Below, in pieces: positions 24,296-36,239 of a stretch of 64,000 bases of DNA (its first letter is position 1; every line of letters starts with the position of its first letter). The position numbers and the translations under genes are program-made. Where the stretch lies: contig WHUX01000072.1 of NCBI GenBank assembly GCA_015179025.1, forward strand, positions 1 to 64,000, given 5' to 3'. The notes under the pieces were generated by a model. That model made no database searches, was not told the origin of the DNA, and saw nothing but the letters and a program-made list of their open reading frames with translations. Source of the stretch: Terfezia claveryi. Taxonomy: Eukaryota > Ascomycota > Pezizomycetes > Pezizales > Pezizaceae.

Positions 24296-27111
24296 GTTTG
24301 GCTAGGAAATTAACGGGTCTTGGAAGGTGATGGATACATTGCCCTGGGCATCTTTACGGCTTGCATGAAGTGGTTGGCTGCTTGGTTTGGTTGGTTTGGT
24401 TAGTTTGGTTAACTAGATTAGGATGCTGTTTTTGGTAGTTCTGCTCATGCCCCTTGATTCCTTTCTTTTTCTTCAAGCAGGGTCTGCATCTCGTATGGTG
24501 TGGTACGTTTTTAATTGATGATATGGTTCCCTTCTTGTTCTATGCATGGAATGGAAGAAAACTCTGCCGGGCTATGGTTCGTGGTGTTGAACTTAATTGG
24601 TTGCTATTTTAGGCATCTGGTGGTTGGTTGATTCATATTTTGGAGAGTACTAGTAACTTCGTGGGGCACATGAACACAGCGAGCGTTATCTCTCGCGATC
24701 GATATCTGATTATTTCTTACCGATATGAGGGGCCATCGTTTCCATTGCTTCACCATGCGGAGTTAACCGCGAGGGCTCCATTATATATCCTTTGGCCACG
24801 CCATTATCCTTCACGCCTGTACTAAGATATGAAGGTCTTATGTACATGCTGACGCACGACGCAATGCTTGACATGATGACCCGAGCCAAATATCGTCCAA
24901 CTTTGAAGATATGCAGCAGTGGCGAGTCGGAAACGGTAAAAAAAGACTCAATCCCAAATTAGTCGTCTGAGCTGCTATGGTTTCTGGAGCCCCCGATATT
25001 GGAACAAAATGAACAGGCATATACATTACTTCCAAGATTATTATTCTAATTTTATTGTTTGGGGCAAAACCATGCATTTCTAAGCGGCAGCAGGGGGGCA
25101 AAGTTATATACATACTTACATAGATTAAAATGTTCAGCTCGGGGAAAAGTTTTGGGGGCGCGGGGTTGACTGCTGGAGGGAGTATGTGAATGCGGAGACC
25201 GGAAACGCAACTCAGGTATAAGTTCAATATTACAGTGATGCTGATTTGCACATACATATGTTCGGCAGTCATGGCTCTAAGCAGTTTGTTGCATAAAGAT
25301 TTGCCGTTTCTCGCTGGCTAGTAAGGCTTATAAAGCAAATGGATGTGGCAAAATAGAATGTTAATGTCCAATGTAAATAACAACGGCATACACGCCCCAT
25401 CCCTCAGTTCCCGTTGTTGGATACGGGAGTTGACTGTGGCAAACATAACTGTTATTTAATAATACGAGACGATTGATAATGAATCGTCTAACCAGCTTCC
25501 TGATTTGTGAAGTATTCGCTGAACTATGTTTGAACGCATATGCGATCACGAATACCTTCAATTTGAGGTCCGAGCTTACATGTGATGCATGGTTGGAAGA
25601 GGGCGCATAGAATCCTGATAGGTGTTTTGCCATGGAATTGACTGGATATCGAGTAAATATAATGGAGGATATAATTATCAGTACATCTGAACCCATGCAT
25701 GGACATTTATCATGTTTTTTCAAATGTTTTGATCTATGTATGCATGACATGAAGTGACTCTGAACCCCGCTAAATTTAGATCGATCTTTTGATTCTTGAC
25801 GTCGACATCTTAGCCCCGCACTGTCTGCAATACGGATACCCCTCCCGGACCCTCCTATTGGTGCCTATTAGTAACGTGTACATGTGCATTTCGGTTGTTA
25901 AAGAAATGTACAAGGTTATCCATTTCATCATATACACTTAATTTATTTTTTTTTCTTTTTTTTTTACAGTGTTGGATTTCGCATAAGCTACTTACAGTAC
26001 GGTAGTAGCCGGCGCCAGATAGTACTTCGCCTAGACTACACCTTCGGTAAATAAATAAGCGGTAGTTCCCATTATCACTCGCCTGTTCGCATTGATAACC
26101 GGTATGTTGAGACATCTAGATCTCTGCATCGCGTGATGTCGACATATTGATCAACAAGCGGCTTACGCCAACTATGCTGGCTGACATAGGGCATGCACGC
26201 AGAGCAAACGTGATTTCGCTTGATAATTGATCCCGAAGTTGTTGCACGCGAGTTCGGTCCCCTTGGTGTGGGTCAAGTGAAGTGCTCGCACATTGTGCAT
26301 ATGCATAGGTTGCAGATCTAGATATTGAAATTGGCGTAGGTATAATTTTTTTTTAAATTATATTTTTGGGGTAATGCGAAATTGAATGATGGCGATCGTG
26401 ACCATGATTGGCGAAACGGTTGAAAATATCGGTATACAGAGTGTGCCTTGTAACCTGTGTAAATCAACCAGTTGAATCCTTCCTTCTACATAACTGTCCT
26501 GCAGGTATCAACTCTGTATGCCCATTGTACACGTTCCTGCGTACCTACTTTCTGCATACTTCTACAAGGTACACTGGGTAATCGCATAGAAAGTGAATTT
26601 TCATTACGACGCCGTAAGCAACGGGCGCACCTCCCACAGCATTGCCGATGCCAACCCCACCTCCGCCTCCTTGCCAAGTTGATAAATTAAAAAATATTTA
26701 TATTATATCCACTGGGATATCTTTGATGCCGTCGGCATGAGTGCATGATCGAGGACAGGGCCTTGAGCCAACCTAGGGCAGCTGTACAGTATCTTGTCCT
26801 AGCCTTTTTCAGTTGCAATATGACATCGACATGAATAGTCTCGATCAGACCCTTACGACATGAATACCTATATTAACACCCTAACATTCCCAACCAGGCT
26901 GGCTTAAATAGCTTATGCAATGTAAGAATTTGTAAAGTACCTTACAGTATAATCACTCCGATCCGAGCTCCAGCTCTGGTTTCCAGAATAAATGGTAGTT
27001 CACAGCCCCTTGGCTCTGGGCGTATGAAAGTATATTTGTCGCTTGGGACATATATGTCCTATCCACTCACGTGACTCCAACTCCCCGTATCAGTCTACCA
27101 CCCAATCCCTA
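24296..27111. other. 2.8-kb intergenic stretch, no gene seen
   Basis: It contains a TGGTT(T)-rich simple tract at about 24373-24412 and scattered A/T runs. Several open frames on both strands (for example 25361-25750 and 24838-25272, minus) have no family features, no leader and no splice logic. I see no RNA gene. Confidence 0.5.
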
Positions 27112-28659
27112 TCAATGCATCCTCTGTCGAATTCGAGCCCCAGTATATGCTCTCAAATACTGTTGGTAGTTCCTGCTAAACGACCACTTCCTTACCACGG
27201 TTCTGTATAATATCAAGCCAGCAGCATATCCTCCCAAGTGTACTCCATGGTTAATATTCAGTCCGTAATCGAAGAAGAACTGCCCGCCTATGTCGAATGC
27301 GAAAAGTATCGGCATAATAGTTCGAATATTCATTGGTGGGCTAATTAAAATGGAAGCCCGAGTCCACGGAGCTACGAACATAGCAATGGTTCCTGTATGT
27401 TTAGATGTCAATAGAGGAAATCTAGTATACGAATGAGGTAATTTGTAATACAGTTGGGGTTGCCACTTACCTAGAGCTACTAGTGCACCACTGCTCCCGA
27501 TTGAAGGTCCAAGGTATCTAAGGATCTCCTTTCTTTCTTTAGGGTCCGCATTTCTAGCTTTCTGTCGCTGTTCGGGCGTCATGCTCACTGCAGGATTGAC
27601 CATCCGCTCCACTCCAGCATAAATGGTGGCAGCAAGCCCTGCTCCCGCAAAAAATAAACCTAAGAACTTCTGTGTACCATAAAGAAGTATGAAAGGAGAA
27701 GTAAACACCTTGAGGGAGAAATAGCAGGCAAATAAATGAAAGATGTGTCCATGTAAGAGAGACGCCGTGACTGCTGTCCATGGGCGAAAGTCTAAGCCCA
27801 TCTCAGTAGAACCATCAACAGGAAACAACTTGACAGGAGAGAACTCAAAATTCTTGTGAATAAACATGAAGAGCTTGCTTGGCTCGGAAAGACTTAACAC
27901 CAGCTCTTGTATGACACCGTTGGTTCCGGGAGCCGCTACACCGACTACCCGAGCTTCGATTAATGGATCCTGTAGATCCCCCATACGTATCGTGATGTTA
28001 GTTGGGAATTTTCCTCCTTGCGAGGCTATTTCGTTTGTTTGTTCCTCCATCTCCTTCTTATGTTTAAGTTGTACGGATGCCTTAGTACCCTCGTACAGGA
28101 TGTACAGTACAATGAATACCGCAAGGAATCCCCGTTCAACATATTTGATCTTCCGTTTCGGGGCAAAGGACTCCGGGTCAGGGGGCTGTTGTTGTGGCTC
28201 TGGAAAATCAGGGAGAATGATTTTAGGCTCTTGCCGAACAGAAAGAGTAGGAGGGACACGTCTTCTGGAGGCATATGTTCGGATATATGGAATATCGAAG
28301 ATGGGTCGTCGGGATGCCGATGCTGGTAACGATGATGCCAGACTAGGGTAAGAAAAGACATAATGGGGTATATTTGTCTTTCGGAAATCCATGAGGAAGG
28401 CTTTGGAATTGTAACTATACACTCCCCGGCACAGCCGTGGGCTCAATTGTTGAGCCGCAATACCGAGCACCCGCAATGCCGAAGCATTCTGTACCTGCTG
28501 AAACATGACTATCAAGTTACCAGGGGATTCAGACAGCAGGGGAAATCGGTCGTACAAAGTTTTTCCCCAGAGCTGATATGGTGAAGAAGTTGACCGAGAC
28601 ACCAATGTGGTGTTGGAGCTATTATCGTGACTTGCAAGTCTTGGCGAACGCAATCCCAT
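27112..28659 (-). CDS. Mitochondrial rhomboid protease (Pcp1-like)
   Basis: Intramembrane serine protease of the rhomboid family, probably in the inner mitochondrial membrane. Two exons, 27471-28659 and 27112-27392, 489 aa. The intron 27393-27470 (GTAAGT..TACAG) is 78 nt, so the unspliced frame stays open; splicing gives GSSGALVALGTIAMFVAPW. The catalytic Ser is in GSSG at about residue 388 and the catalytic His is in NHGVHLGGYAAGL. Other marks: LHGHIFHLFACYFSLKVF and several membrane helices, with one near residues 175-195 (GFLAVFIVLYILYEG). The N-terminus is basic and Ser-rich. A second Met at 28506 (MFQQVQNASALRVLGIAAQQ) would give a better mitochondrial presequence. Start choice is therefore open. 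Confidence 0.85.
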   Translation of the reverse strand: MGLRSPRLASHDNSSNTTLVSRSTSSPYQLWGKTLYDRFPLLSESPGNLIVMFQQVQNASALRVLGIAAQQLSPRLCRGVYSYNSKAFLMDFRKTNIPHYVFSYPSLASSLPASASRRPIFDIPYIRTYASRRRVPPTLSVRQEPKIILPDFPEPQQQPPDPESFAPKRKIKYVERGFLAVFIVLYILYEGTKASVQLKHKKEMEEQTNEIASQGGKFPTNITIRMGDLQDPLIEARVVGVAAPGTNGVIQELVLSLSEPSKLFMFIHKNFEFSPVKLFPVDGSTEMGLDFRPWTAVTASLLHGHIFHLFACYFSLKVFTSPFILLYGTQKFLGLFFAGAGLAATIYAGVERMVNPAVSMTPEQRQKARNADPKERKEILRYLGPSIGSSGALVALGKWQPQLYYKLPHSYTRFPLLTSKHTGTIAMFVAPWTRASILISPPMNIRTIMPILFAFDIGGQFFFDYGLNINHGVHLGGYAAGLILYRTVVRKWSFSRNYQQYLRAYTGARIRQRMH

Positions 28660-28816
28660 AAAAAATTCTCACTAGTGATAATCGGCAGCATTGAAAGTTA
28701 GAACCCTTCGCCACCAGCACCCTTACCACATTTTCTTGATCTATCGCAAGAGTATATCTGCAGCAACAGGTACAGAATTGGTTTTGGAGGTTTTAACAAG
28801 TTACACAATCCCAATC
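28660..28816. promoter_or_regulatory. Short bidirectional promoter, rhomboid / eIF3g
   Basis: Only 157 bp lie between the two divergent start codons (310 bp if the rhomboid starts at 28506). Both 5' leaders and both core promoters must fit here. No TATA box is visible. Confidence 0.5.
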
Positions 28817-29847
28817 ATGCCAGCTATACAGTGAGTTTTAACCCCTCTTTGCGCGGGTTGCTCCCCCCGGGGGCTCCCGATATCAAGCAACACAGCTAAC
28901 CCGACTCAGAAGAGCCGCTCAGCCCGTCGACTGGGCCGAAGATGAAGACTACGAGGACTCCTCTGCCCTCCCAGGCCAGCAAATCATCTCCAACGCTGAT
29001 GGCACCAAGACAGTTATCACTTACCGCCTAGAGGACGGAAAGAAAATTAAAACCACCCGAAAGATCCGCACCACAGTGGTCAAAGAACACGTTAATCCCC
29101 GTGTTGCAGAACGCCGCGAATGGGCCAAGTTTGGCAAAGAGCAAGGAAATGTCCGAGGACCAGATATCTCCACAACTACCATCGGAGAGAACATGTTATT
29201 CAAGCCAATCATGAACTGGAAGGCCAACCAGAAGGAGGAGGTGCAAAGTGGAACTGATATGAAGACGCAATTAAAGGACAAGAAGGTCGCTTGTAGGATT
29301 TGTAAGGGTGATCACTTTACGGCAAGGTGCCCATACAAAGATACTTTGCCACCTATGGACGACATCGCTGGTACAACTACTGCCAATGACGATGTTGCTG
29401 TTCCAGAAATGAACGAGGGAGGGGGGTCAAGGTACATTGCTCCACACTTGAGGAAAGGGGCTGCTGGTGCTGGGGACAAGCTTGGTGGTGCTAGTCGCGA
29501 CTTCGGAGGCAGGGAGAGGGATGACTTGGCTACGTTGAGGGTTACGAACGTCAGTGATATGGCAGAGGAGGCAGATTTGAGGGATATGTTTGAGAGATTT
29601 GGAAGAGTTACAAGGGTATTTCTGGCGAAGGATAGAGAGACTGGAAGGTCGAAGGGCTTTGCTTTCGTTAGTTATGCTGAGAGGTCTGATGCAGCGAAGG
29701 CATGTGAGAGGATGGATGGACGTGAGTATTCCTAGTGCCTTTCCGTCATTAGTCTACTAGAGTGGGCTCATGTGTGCTGACTTTGGGATATCAGATGGTT
29801 TCGGTCACTTGATTCTGAGAGTCGAGTTTGCCAAGCGTGCAGCTTGA
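28817..29847 (+). CDS. TIF35: Translation initiation factor eIF3 subunit G
   Basis: RNA-binding subunit of eIF3, acting in scanning and reinitiation on the 40S ribosome. Exons: 28817-28830 (14 nt), 28910-29721, 29795-29847, 292 aa. Introns (GTGAGT..CTCAG and GTGAGT..TCAG) give [20 protein letters not shown] and [20 protein letters not shown]. The N-terminal half has [20 protein letters not shown] and a CCHC zinc knuckle, [17 protein letters not shown]-terminal RRM has RNP2-like LRVTNVS and RNP1 [10 protein letters not shown]. Order, length and both motifs match eIF3g. Confidence 0.96.
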
Positions 29848-30033
29848 ACGAAGCAATTAAACTTTCATTCTACGGTATCGACGAAAAAGGGATCTTGTTT
29901 GTAACCTAATCAGTGATTGGTTTATGTGCAGTTCACATTTATGTCTGTTTGTGAAAGTATCCACAAGTACACATACACCTCTCTTTTTCTTTTATGGTAT
30001 GCCCTGCTTGGGGATTCTGCAACGCCAGTTGAT

Positions 30034-30196
30034 TACCGCATCTACTGGTGTATAACGATCCTTGTCAGTTTAAAGACATAGGTCGAGCTTATGCAGTAAA
30101 GGTGATAAAATAGGTGGATGGTAACAAGCTCACTGAGGTATAATGGTCCCTGTCAGTTAAACTGACAAGGATCGTTGTTCGCCAGTGGATGCGGTA
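30034..30196. mobile_element. 163-bp element with 40-bp inverted ends
   Basis: The left arm 30034-30073 and the reverse complement of the right arm 30157-30196 agree at 36 of 40 positions, and three of the four differences are T against C. Both ends begin TACCGCATC, so a TA target duplication around CCGCATC ends is possible. An internal TGTCAGTTAAACTGACA forms a second palindrome. Size, lack of coding capacity and inverted ends fit a miniature inverted-repeat element (MITE). No second copy is visible in this window. Confidence 0.65.
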
Positions 30197-33100
30197 TCCG
30201 GCCCAGCCAAGGCCTCTGTGTTCCGTGCCGAAAAAAAACATTCGTTCTGTGTCGCCGTTAGCGGCCCATTCTGCTTCTATACCGTGCAACGTCCGTATCA
30301 ATGTTACTCAAGAATCGGTGTCGCTTCCCAAAGTGCCCGCCTATACGCATAAAATCCGTTTATTCCCGAAGGTTGGGGTAAGTTCGGTACCGCAGTCCGG
30401 GAGAGAAGAGGTTGTTCCGTTGACCTACTTCATCCAAGAATTGGCAAGCTTGCATAGCAGCATAGCAACATAAAAAAGTGCAGAAAGCTAACTTTTTTGT
30501 TTTTCCTCCATGTGGGTACTGTACCTCCTCGCTTTTTATCAGGGGGAATGTAACCATGCACAACCTACCTAACAATTCACCCCAACCGGTTTATTCTCCA
30601 TTTTAAGCGGAAACGGCCTGCTCTTCAGCTTAATTTTTTTTTTAATTTTTATTTCTTTTCCGTTAATAGATATTTACCAAACCCAGAAATCAATCACATT
30701 CATTCACGGGGCTCACGTGCCCAGCCATAATCTCTTTTTCTCCTTTCCTTTACACGCATCATTCTGTTTTTCTTTTTTTTTTGCCCTTCCCCCCTCCAGT
30801 CTTTTTGCTTTTTTCTGATGCTATTAATAGGTGACTTGGATTCATAATGCATGCATGTATGTTCTGCTTGCGCCTTGCTGTAGCAGCAGCAGCAACATGT
30901 CATTACATGTCATTTTCCTTCCATCCGTCCTCGTTAAGGTGCTTCAGCGAGTCCACCAGACGCGTATTCCATTCTGTTTGTGGCTGGTTTTATATGAAAA
31001 TCATTGATTGAAGAGTTGCCATTTCGTAAATGTTGTTACCTACCTACCGTATAGCTATGGAGGGGCTTAGTTGAGATATTATTATTGCCCATGAAACCAT
31101 GATCTTTTAGCTAGCATTATTTTGTGGGGGTCCCCAAAGCGATGTGCGTAAATTGTTCTCGGACCCCCGAACATGACTGACCTGGCCTGACCTCTTCTTT
31201 TGTATCTTTGTCACTGGAAACTCAAATCGATAGCCACTGGCCAATTACCTTTTTAGTTTCTGTCGTATGGAACAAGTTTTACTACCACCCTCCCTCCACC
31301 CCTCCCCCAAAACAGGGAACAGCCCTGACCATGAACAGAGAAAGCTGGTTATATTTTTGTAAGGTTCGTTCGGGTTAGTTTTTCTACACTAGTTGCAAAG
31401 CCCTCCTCCGTTGGGAAATTCTGCACAGCCAGACAGGCCAAATTGTTTAAAACTGCGCCAAAAAAAAAGCCTCCCTCCTTTAACCTCCTACCTTCCCCCC
31501 CCCCCTCCCCCACCCAAAACAAACAAACCATCTGCCCATTCTGATGTCAAGTATGTTTTATGTATTATTTCCTCTCCATAGCTCAGTCAGTCCTGGTATC
31601 GTTTGTTTTCCAATTTTTTTTCTTTTATTTATTTTTATTACTATTATATTATCTTCCTCTCTCACACCTCTCTTGTGAAAGAAAAAAAAAAAAAAAAAAA
31701 AAAAAAAAGAAAAGAAAACGTGAGATTGAGACAAGTTCTCCGGCAGTTTATATTTGCTTCTTCTTCTTTCCTAGACTCCACGTTACCCCCGGACCGGTGT
31801 GCATCTCGAACATCCCAATGAACCAGTGAGATTATTTCGATCTTGTGACAGAAATAAGTGCCGACAAAATTATCCAAGGGTAGCTTGATCACGTTTCTGC
31901 AGAGAACAAAAAGGGGACTTAGATAAACGGAGTATGCACATAACTACAGAGTAATAACTAGGTAATATTCATCCCTTTTTTATTTGCACATCTTTTTCTT
32001 TTTTTGTGCGTGTTCGGAAAGATATTTCCTCCGCGCAGCTGACAGCCCAGGCCCGTGATCGAAGGTAAGTAAATTCGAATTCTCAACGCGACCAGTGTAT
32101 TAAACATAAATTTAATCCCCCAAATTGAACTACTTTCCTACCGCACACACGGATATCTTTGCGCTGTGCCTTGATTATTACATACATGATATGCGCATAG
32201 GTACTCGGATAGTTACAGAGAGGAGGACCACATCAATGCAATTGCCATCTGAGAATTTAGGGTTACTAAAGATGCACTCCAGGGTGGGTACCAACAGCCG
32301 CAGAGCCATGATACATACATATATAGAGTTTATTTTGCAACTGCACAGGTTCCAAAGTACTCTATTCATTCAAGCTGTTAACCGGCCGAAGCAATCACAT
32401 CACACTATCGTCATAAATTCGCTAGTTAGGCCATCCGAAGTTAAAGTGCAGACCCTCTTCAGGAAGGGGCACTCAAGACCCCCCTCACCCCTGTGCTGCG
32501 CTCGTCACTGATGCGTAGGAGAGGAGAGCGATGAGGAAAATAATTGACCATCAGGTGGGCTCTCCCGTTTCAGGATGGCCATGGGGGCCGGATTGGGCCG
32601 TTAAATAGAAAGGGAATTTTTGTGATGGGTCGAATGCGTCCGGATCCTTGTTCATCCGGCTTGCGCCTTCCCTGTCATCTGAGACCCATGCCCGCCCCGT
32701 GCTTTGGGCCTAGCGCACATATGCATCCCTGCTGCTCACACTTCTGGAAAAGACGATCACCACCCCGGTCAGCAATGACTCGCTTCTCGCCTCTTTCTGC
32801 TGCTTCAGGCGGCCTGCATACACGGTGTGATGCCTGGCAAATTAAAGTTATGTGATATAATTTACCCGCGGAGGCAGTCAGGCAAGTGGGCATCGCCTCC
32901 GGCGTCCGCGTCGAGAGTGCACCTCCCTTGAAGGTGATCTCGGATAATGTCTACCTACTATATTCACGCGTCCCCCAAGATACCCATTTTATTTCAAAGT
33001 ATCAAACCTCAATGCGTCAATATCCAAAGCTCTTGATATAGAATGGTGCACACGCTTCGTTGGTCGTTCTCTAACCCGTTTCGCATTGCTGTGGAAAGGG

Positions 33101-34287
33101 CTATGTATTGTGTTGAATTTCTTGATCTTCGTTGGTTCCACCCTGGGAGGCTCCTCGGGTGACTACGCCCCTGTTCCTTGCTTCCATGATCCCAGCTAGA
33201 GAAGACGCGATTTTGCGAGATAATCCCGGAGCTAGGAACTCCTGTCATTGTAGTCTCAGCTGGCGGCTCCGACAACCTAATGTCTAAATCGATTGGAGAT
33301 GCTCATAGTAATCCCAAAACCAGAGTTGAGACCCGACTATTTTCCGTATCAAAAGATGTGGAAACGCTGGTTACCACCATACGTCTTTCTCGAGCCTAGT
33401 TTATCGATTCCTATTAGATGATAATGCAGTCGTATCGAAATTGGTAAGAAACAAAGTAACCCAAGCCATGAACCCAGCCGAAAGCATTAATACAGCAAAT
33501 GGATATAATCAATGCTTCATATATCGAGGATGAAAGTTAACATTTCCCGTCATTTTGATCCCCACAGTCCCAATCCCCTAAACCATATTCCGAAACCGGC
33601 GGGTCGTAATAAACCGCGGTTTTTCCAAATCCACCGTGACTCAATCCACCAGGGAACCCGAAAATTGCCCCTCCATAATACCGAAACAAAATAAAGCAAT
33701 AAAAGTACCCAGAGGGATTCAGAAACTCCCGTGTAATAACACAAAAGGTGAGAGGTATGGAACAATATGGATGAAAACGCCCAATCAAGATCCCAAAAAG
33801 GATGCATCCCAGATGACAGTGATACGTGGAATAAACTCGTGCTTAGCACCAGCATACCACTAGCCTAGAAAAACATATGAATTCCTCGCCAACCGAAAAG
33901 CAGAGCAAAAGATATTAAGAGCAACCTTAAAATGCCAGAATTTTCCCGTTTGTAAGAGGACAAACCAAAAAAAAAAAAAAAAAATGTCAATAATAAAAAG
34001 AATAGAGATAAAGAAACCGCCCATAGAGACACTATGCCCATCCGTCCAACCGTCACCATTTCACCATATACCTGCCAGAAATTCCATCTTCCATCCTACT
34101 TATTCATTTCATCATAACCGAACAATATTATTCAAGGAATCGGGAATATCCAAAGAAAAGATGAAAGTGGGAGGTATTAATTGTGTATAAGACAAGGTAA
34201 GAAGAAAAGTGAGAAACATTAACCTGGGCCACGGAGAAAATGGTATTGAAACAAAAAAAATAAGTCAGTTCTACTGGTACAAGACTA
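30197..34287. other. 4.1-kb intergenic stretch, no gene seen
   Basis: Poly-purine and poly-pyrimidine tracts dominate. There is an A-run of about 28 at 31681-31708, a C-run at about 31495-31507 and an A-run of about 18 at 33967-33984. Open frames are short and without family features. This lies 3' of both eIF3g and the NDT80-like gene. Confidence 0.5.
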
Positions 34288-36239
34288 TCACACTGTGGGA
34301 AGGTCTGGAAAGTAACCCCTTGATCCATCTGTGGAATCACCATATGGGCCACACTTTCTGTTCATAAGACGTTGCTCTTTGCCTAGCATTGTTGAAGGAA
34401 TATATGAGGAGATATCATTCTCGAATTGGGTGCAGTGGGTCACAACGGGGCCTTCAGACCTCTTCTCATCGTGGTAAACATCATATATCGGATTAGGGTG
34501 ATGTCCAGAATATATCGTCCCAGGGAAATATTGATACCCAGTATAATCGTTGTCTAATGGTGGACTGTCATCCCCAGTTATCACAGGGTCAATCGGTGGG
34601 CCTTCCAAGTGAGAAGGCGGTGGTGGTGTCCCAATGGAAGGATCCCGGATCGACGATGGTGATGGCGAATTGTGAGCAGAATGAAGGTTGCCCATATGGT
34701 GATAACCATTCATACCTGAGATATTTAGTCGGTTTGAACCCAGAACATCCGAAGAAGCTCCAATATCTGAGCTTCCCATCAGATTGCCCCCATTGCCATT
34801 TGATGTTGGAGAATGAGTATTGTTACTCCCATTTCCGGAGCCATTATTCCCACCAGGGCTTTGCACTCTCCGCTCATCAGCATAGTGACCAGGGCTACGA
34901 CCACGAACTACCATTGGCGCAGATGTCTTGTAGGCAATCTTGACCCACCCAGCATCGGATGCAATGTTGCTAGGCGCAGTGGCACTCTGACTGCCTACGT
35001 CGGCATACAATTCGACAATAAGATGATAGTACTGTTGAGCGGCACGCCTCTTCCCATTGTTAGCAGTGGCGGATTTGAATTGAATACGCTCAAACGACGC
35101 AACATTTTGTTGTTGTGCTTGTTGTGGGAATGGGTTAAAATCATTCCCCTGCGTTTGTTGACCGTGGCTTGCGTTAAAACCTAGTGATCCAATGGGCTGG
35201 GGGGCTAGTTTTACTTTGCTCGGTTTATGTTGAGGACCTTTATCGCGTTTCGGAGTGTGCTGTACCAACTCGACTGCTTTCCCACCTGGTGCATCCACAA
35301 CTGCCGATATGCACATGGCAAAAGCTAGAACATTTTCTGGTTGGGCAGTAGGAGAACGCTTGAGATAAAAGGGCAACGAATGTGTCGCAGGTTTTAGTGA
35401 ATAAGAGCACACAACCGTAAAATAATTCCTTCGATAGCACGTCCAGTCACGCTCTGCGAGGAAAAAGCCTTTCTCAACACGCCCATGAATTTCGGGTTCG
35501 ACCAAGACGCCGTCAGCAGAAAAAAGATTGCAAAGAATCTGGGTGCTACCCATCGGTGGCCCGGTCGGAACTGAAGATTGGTTAGTGGGGTCTGTTTGAA
35601 CTCCCAGTGTGGGGGATGTAGTGATAGTTGGAGACCTCATGCTCCTGCTGGCCGGTAAGGGGGTGTGCGCCTCCTTGGGGCTGCGGTGGTGGTGGCGAGA
35701 AATATGAGGGGTGGCAGTAGCATATGCTGCTCTTGCTGACATTGAAGTCGAGACCGGGTTTGGTGTGTGATGCGAGACTGGACTATGGCTGAACTAATAT
35801 GAGTGCGAACTCAGGTTAAGGAGGATGAGGAACATCACATACATGGATGGTATTCTGGGCCGTGAAGAATCCGACGTCATTGTGTACGGACTTACGTGAC
35901 TCGGAAGTGTAGGTGAGTACGGAGAGGCACTGGTGGGATATCCCGCTGGGTGGTATGAATAATGTGAGTAGAGCGAAGTAGTAGATGCAGGACTTGGGGT
36001 GTGTTCGTAGCTTGACGATGTGTGGTATCTGTAATGCCAGTGAGTAAGGTCCGACATAGCACTCTTATTAGGGTCCCCTAAGCTCTAAGCACCTACCGAG
36101 TATCTTGTAGCGAGGGCAAGGTGTGTCCAAAAATCCCCCCTGGGCCGGATCGGTGTGGCAAGGGAGATAGTGAGTGATGCGAGATGTGCTCTCTCTCAGC
36201 GTTACCCTCCGGGCTATGTATATCTGTTTTAATGGGCAT
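34288..36239 (-). CDS. NDT80/PhoG-type transcription factor (VIB-1/XprG-like)
   Basis: Sequence-specific regulator with the Ndt80 immunoglobulin-fold DNA-binding domain. Pezizomycotina relatives (VIB-1, XprG/PhoG) control protease secretion, starvation response and heterokaryon-incompatibility cell death. Exons: 36097-36239, 35896-36028, 34288-35793, 593 aa. Introns 36029-36096 (GTAGGT..TACAG) and 35794-35895 (GTAAGT..ATTAG) keep frame. The N-terminal 150 residues are His/Ser/Tyr/Pro-rich. The DNA-binding domain (about 160-390) has ERDWTCYRRNYFTVVCSYSL, FERIQFKSATANNGKRRAAQ and QYYHLIVELYADVG, then GWVKIAYKTSAPMVVRGRSP. The tail is Gly/Asn/Ser-rich and ends YFPDLPTV. The start at 36239 directly follows a CAG, so an upstream exon or 5' UTR intron is possible. 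Which paralogue it is cannot be settled here. Confidence 0.88.

Noticed and set aside
27393..27470. Reading the rhomboid gene as a single exon
   Set aside because: The 78-nt segment has full donor, branch and acceptor signals, and its translation interrupts the rhomboid helix after GSSGALVAL.
32544..32855. Cys/His/Pro-rich plus-strand frame resembling a small secreted protein
   Set aside because: No signal peptide, no leader and no splice logic; composition follows local GC.
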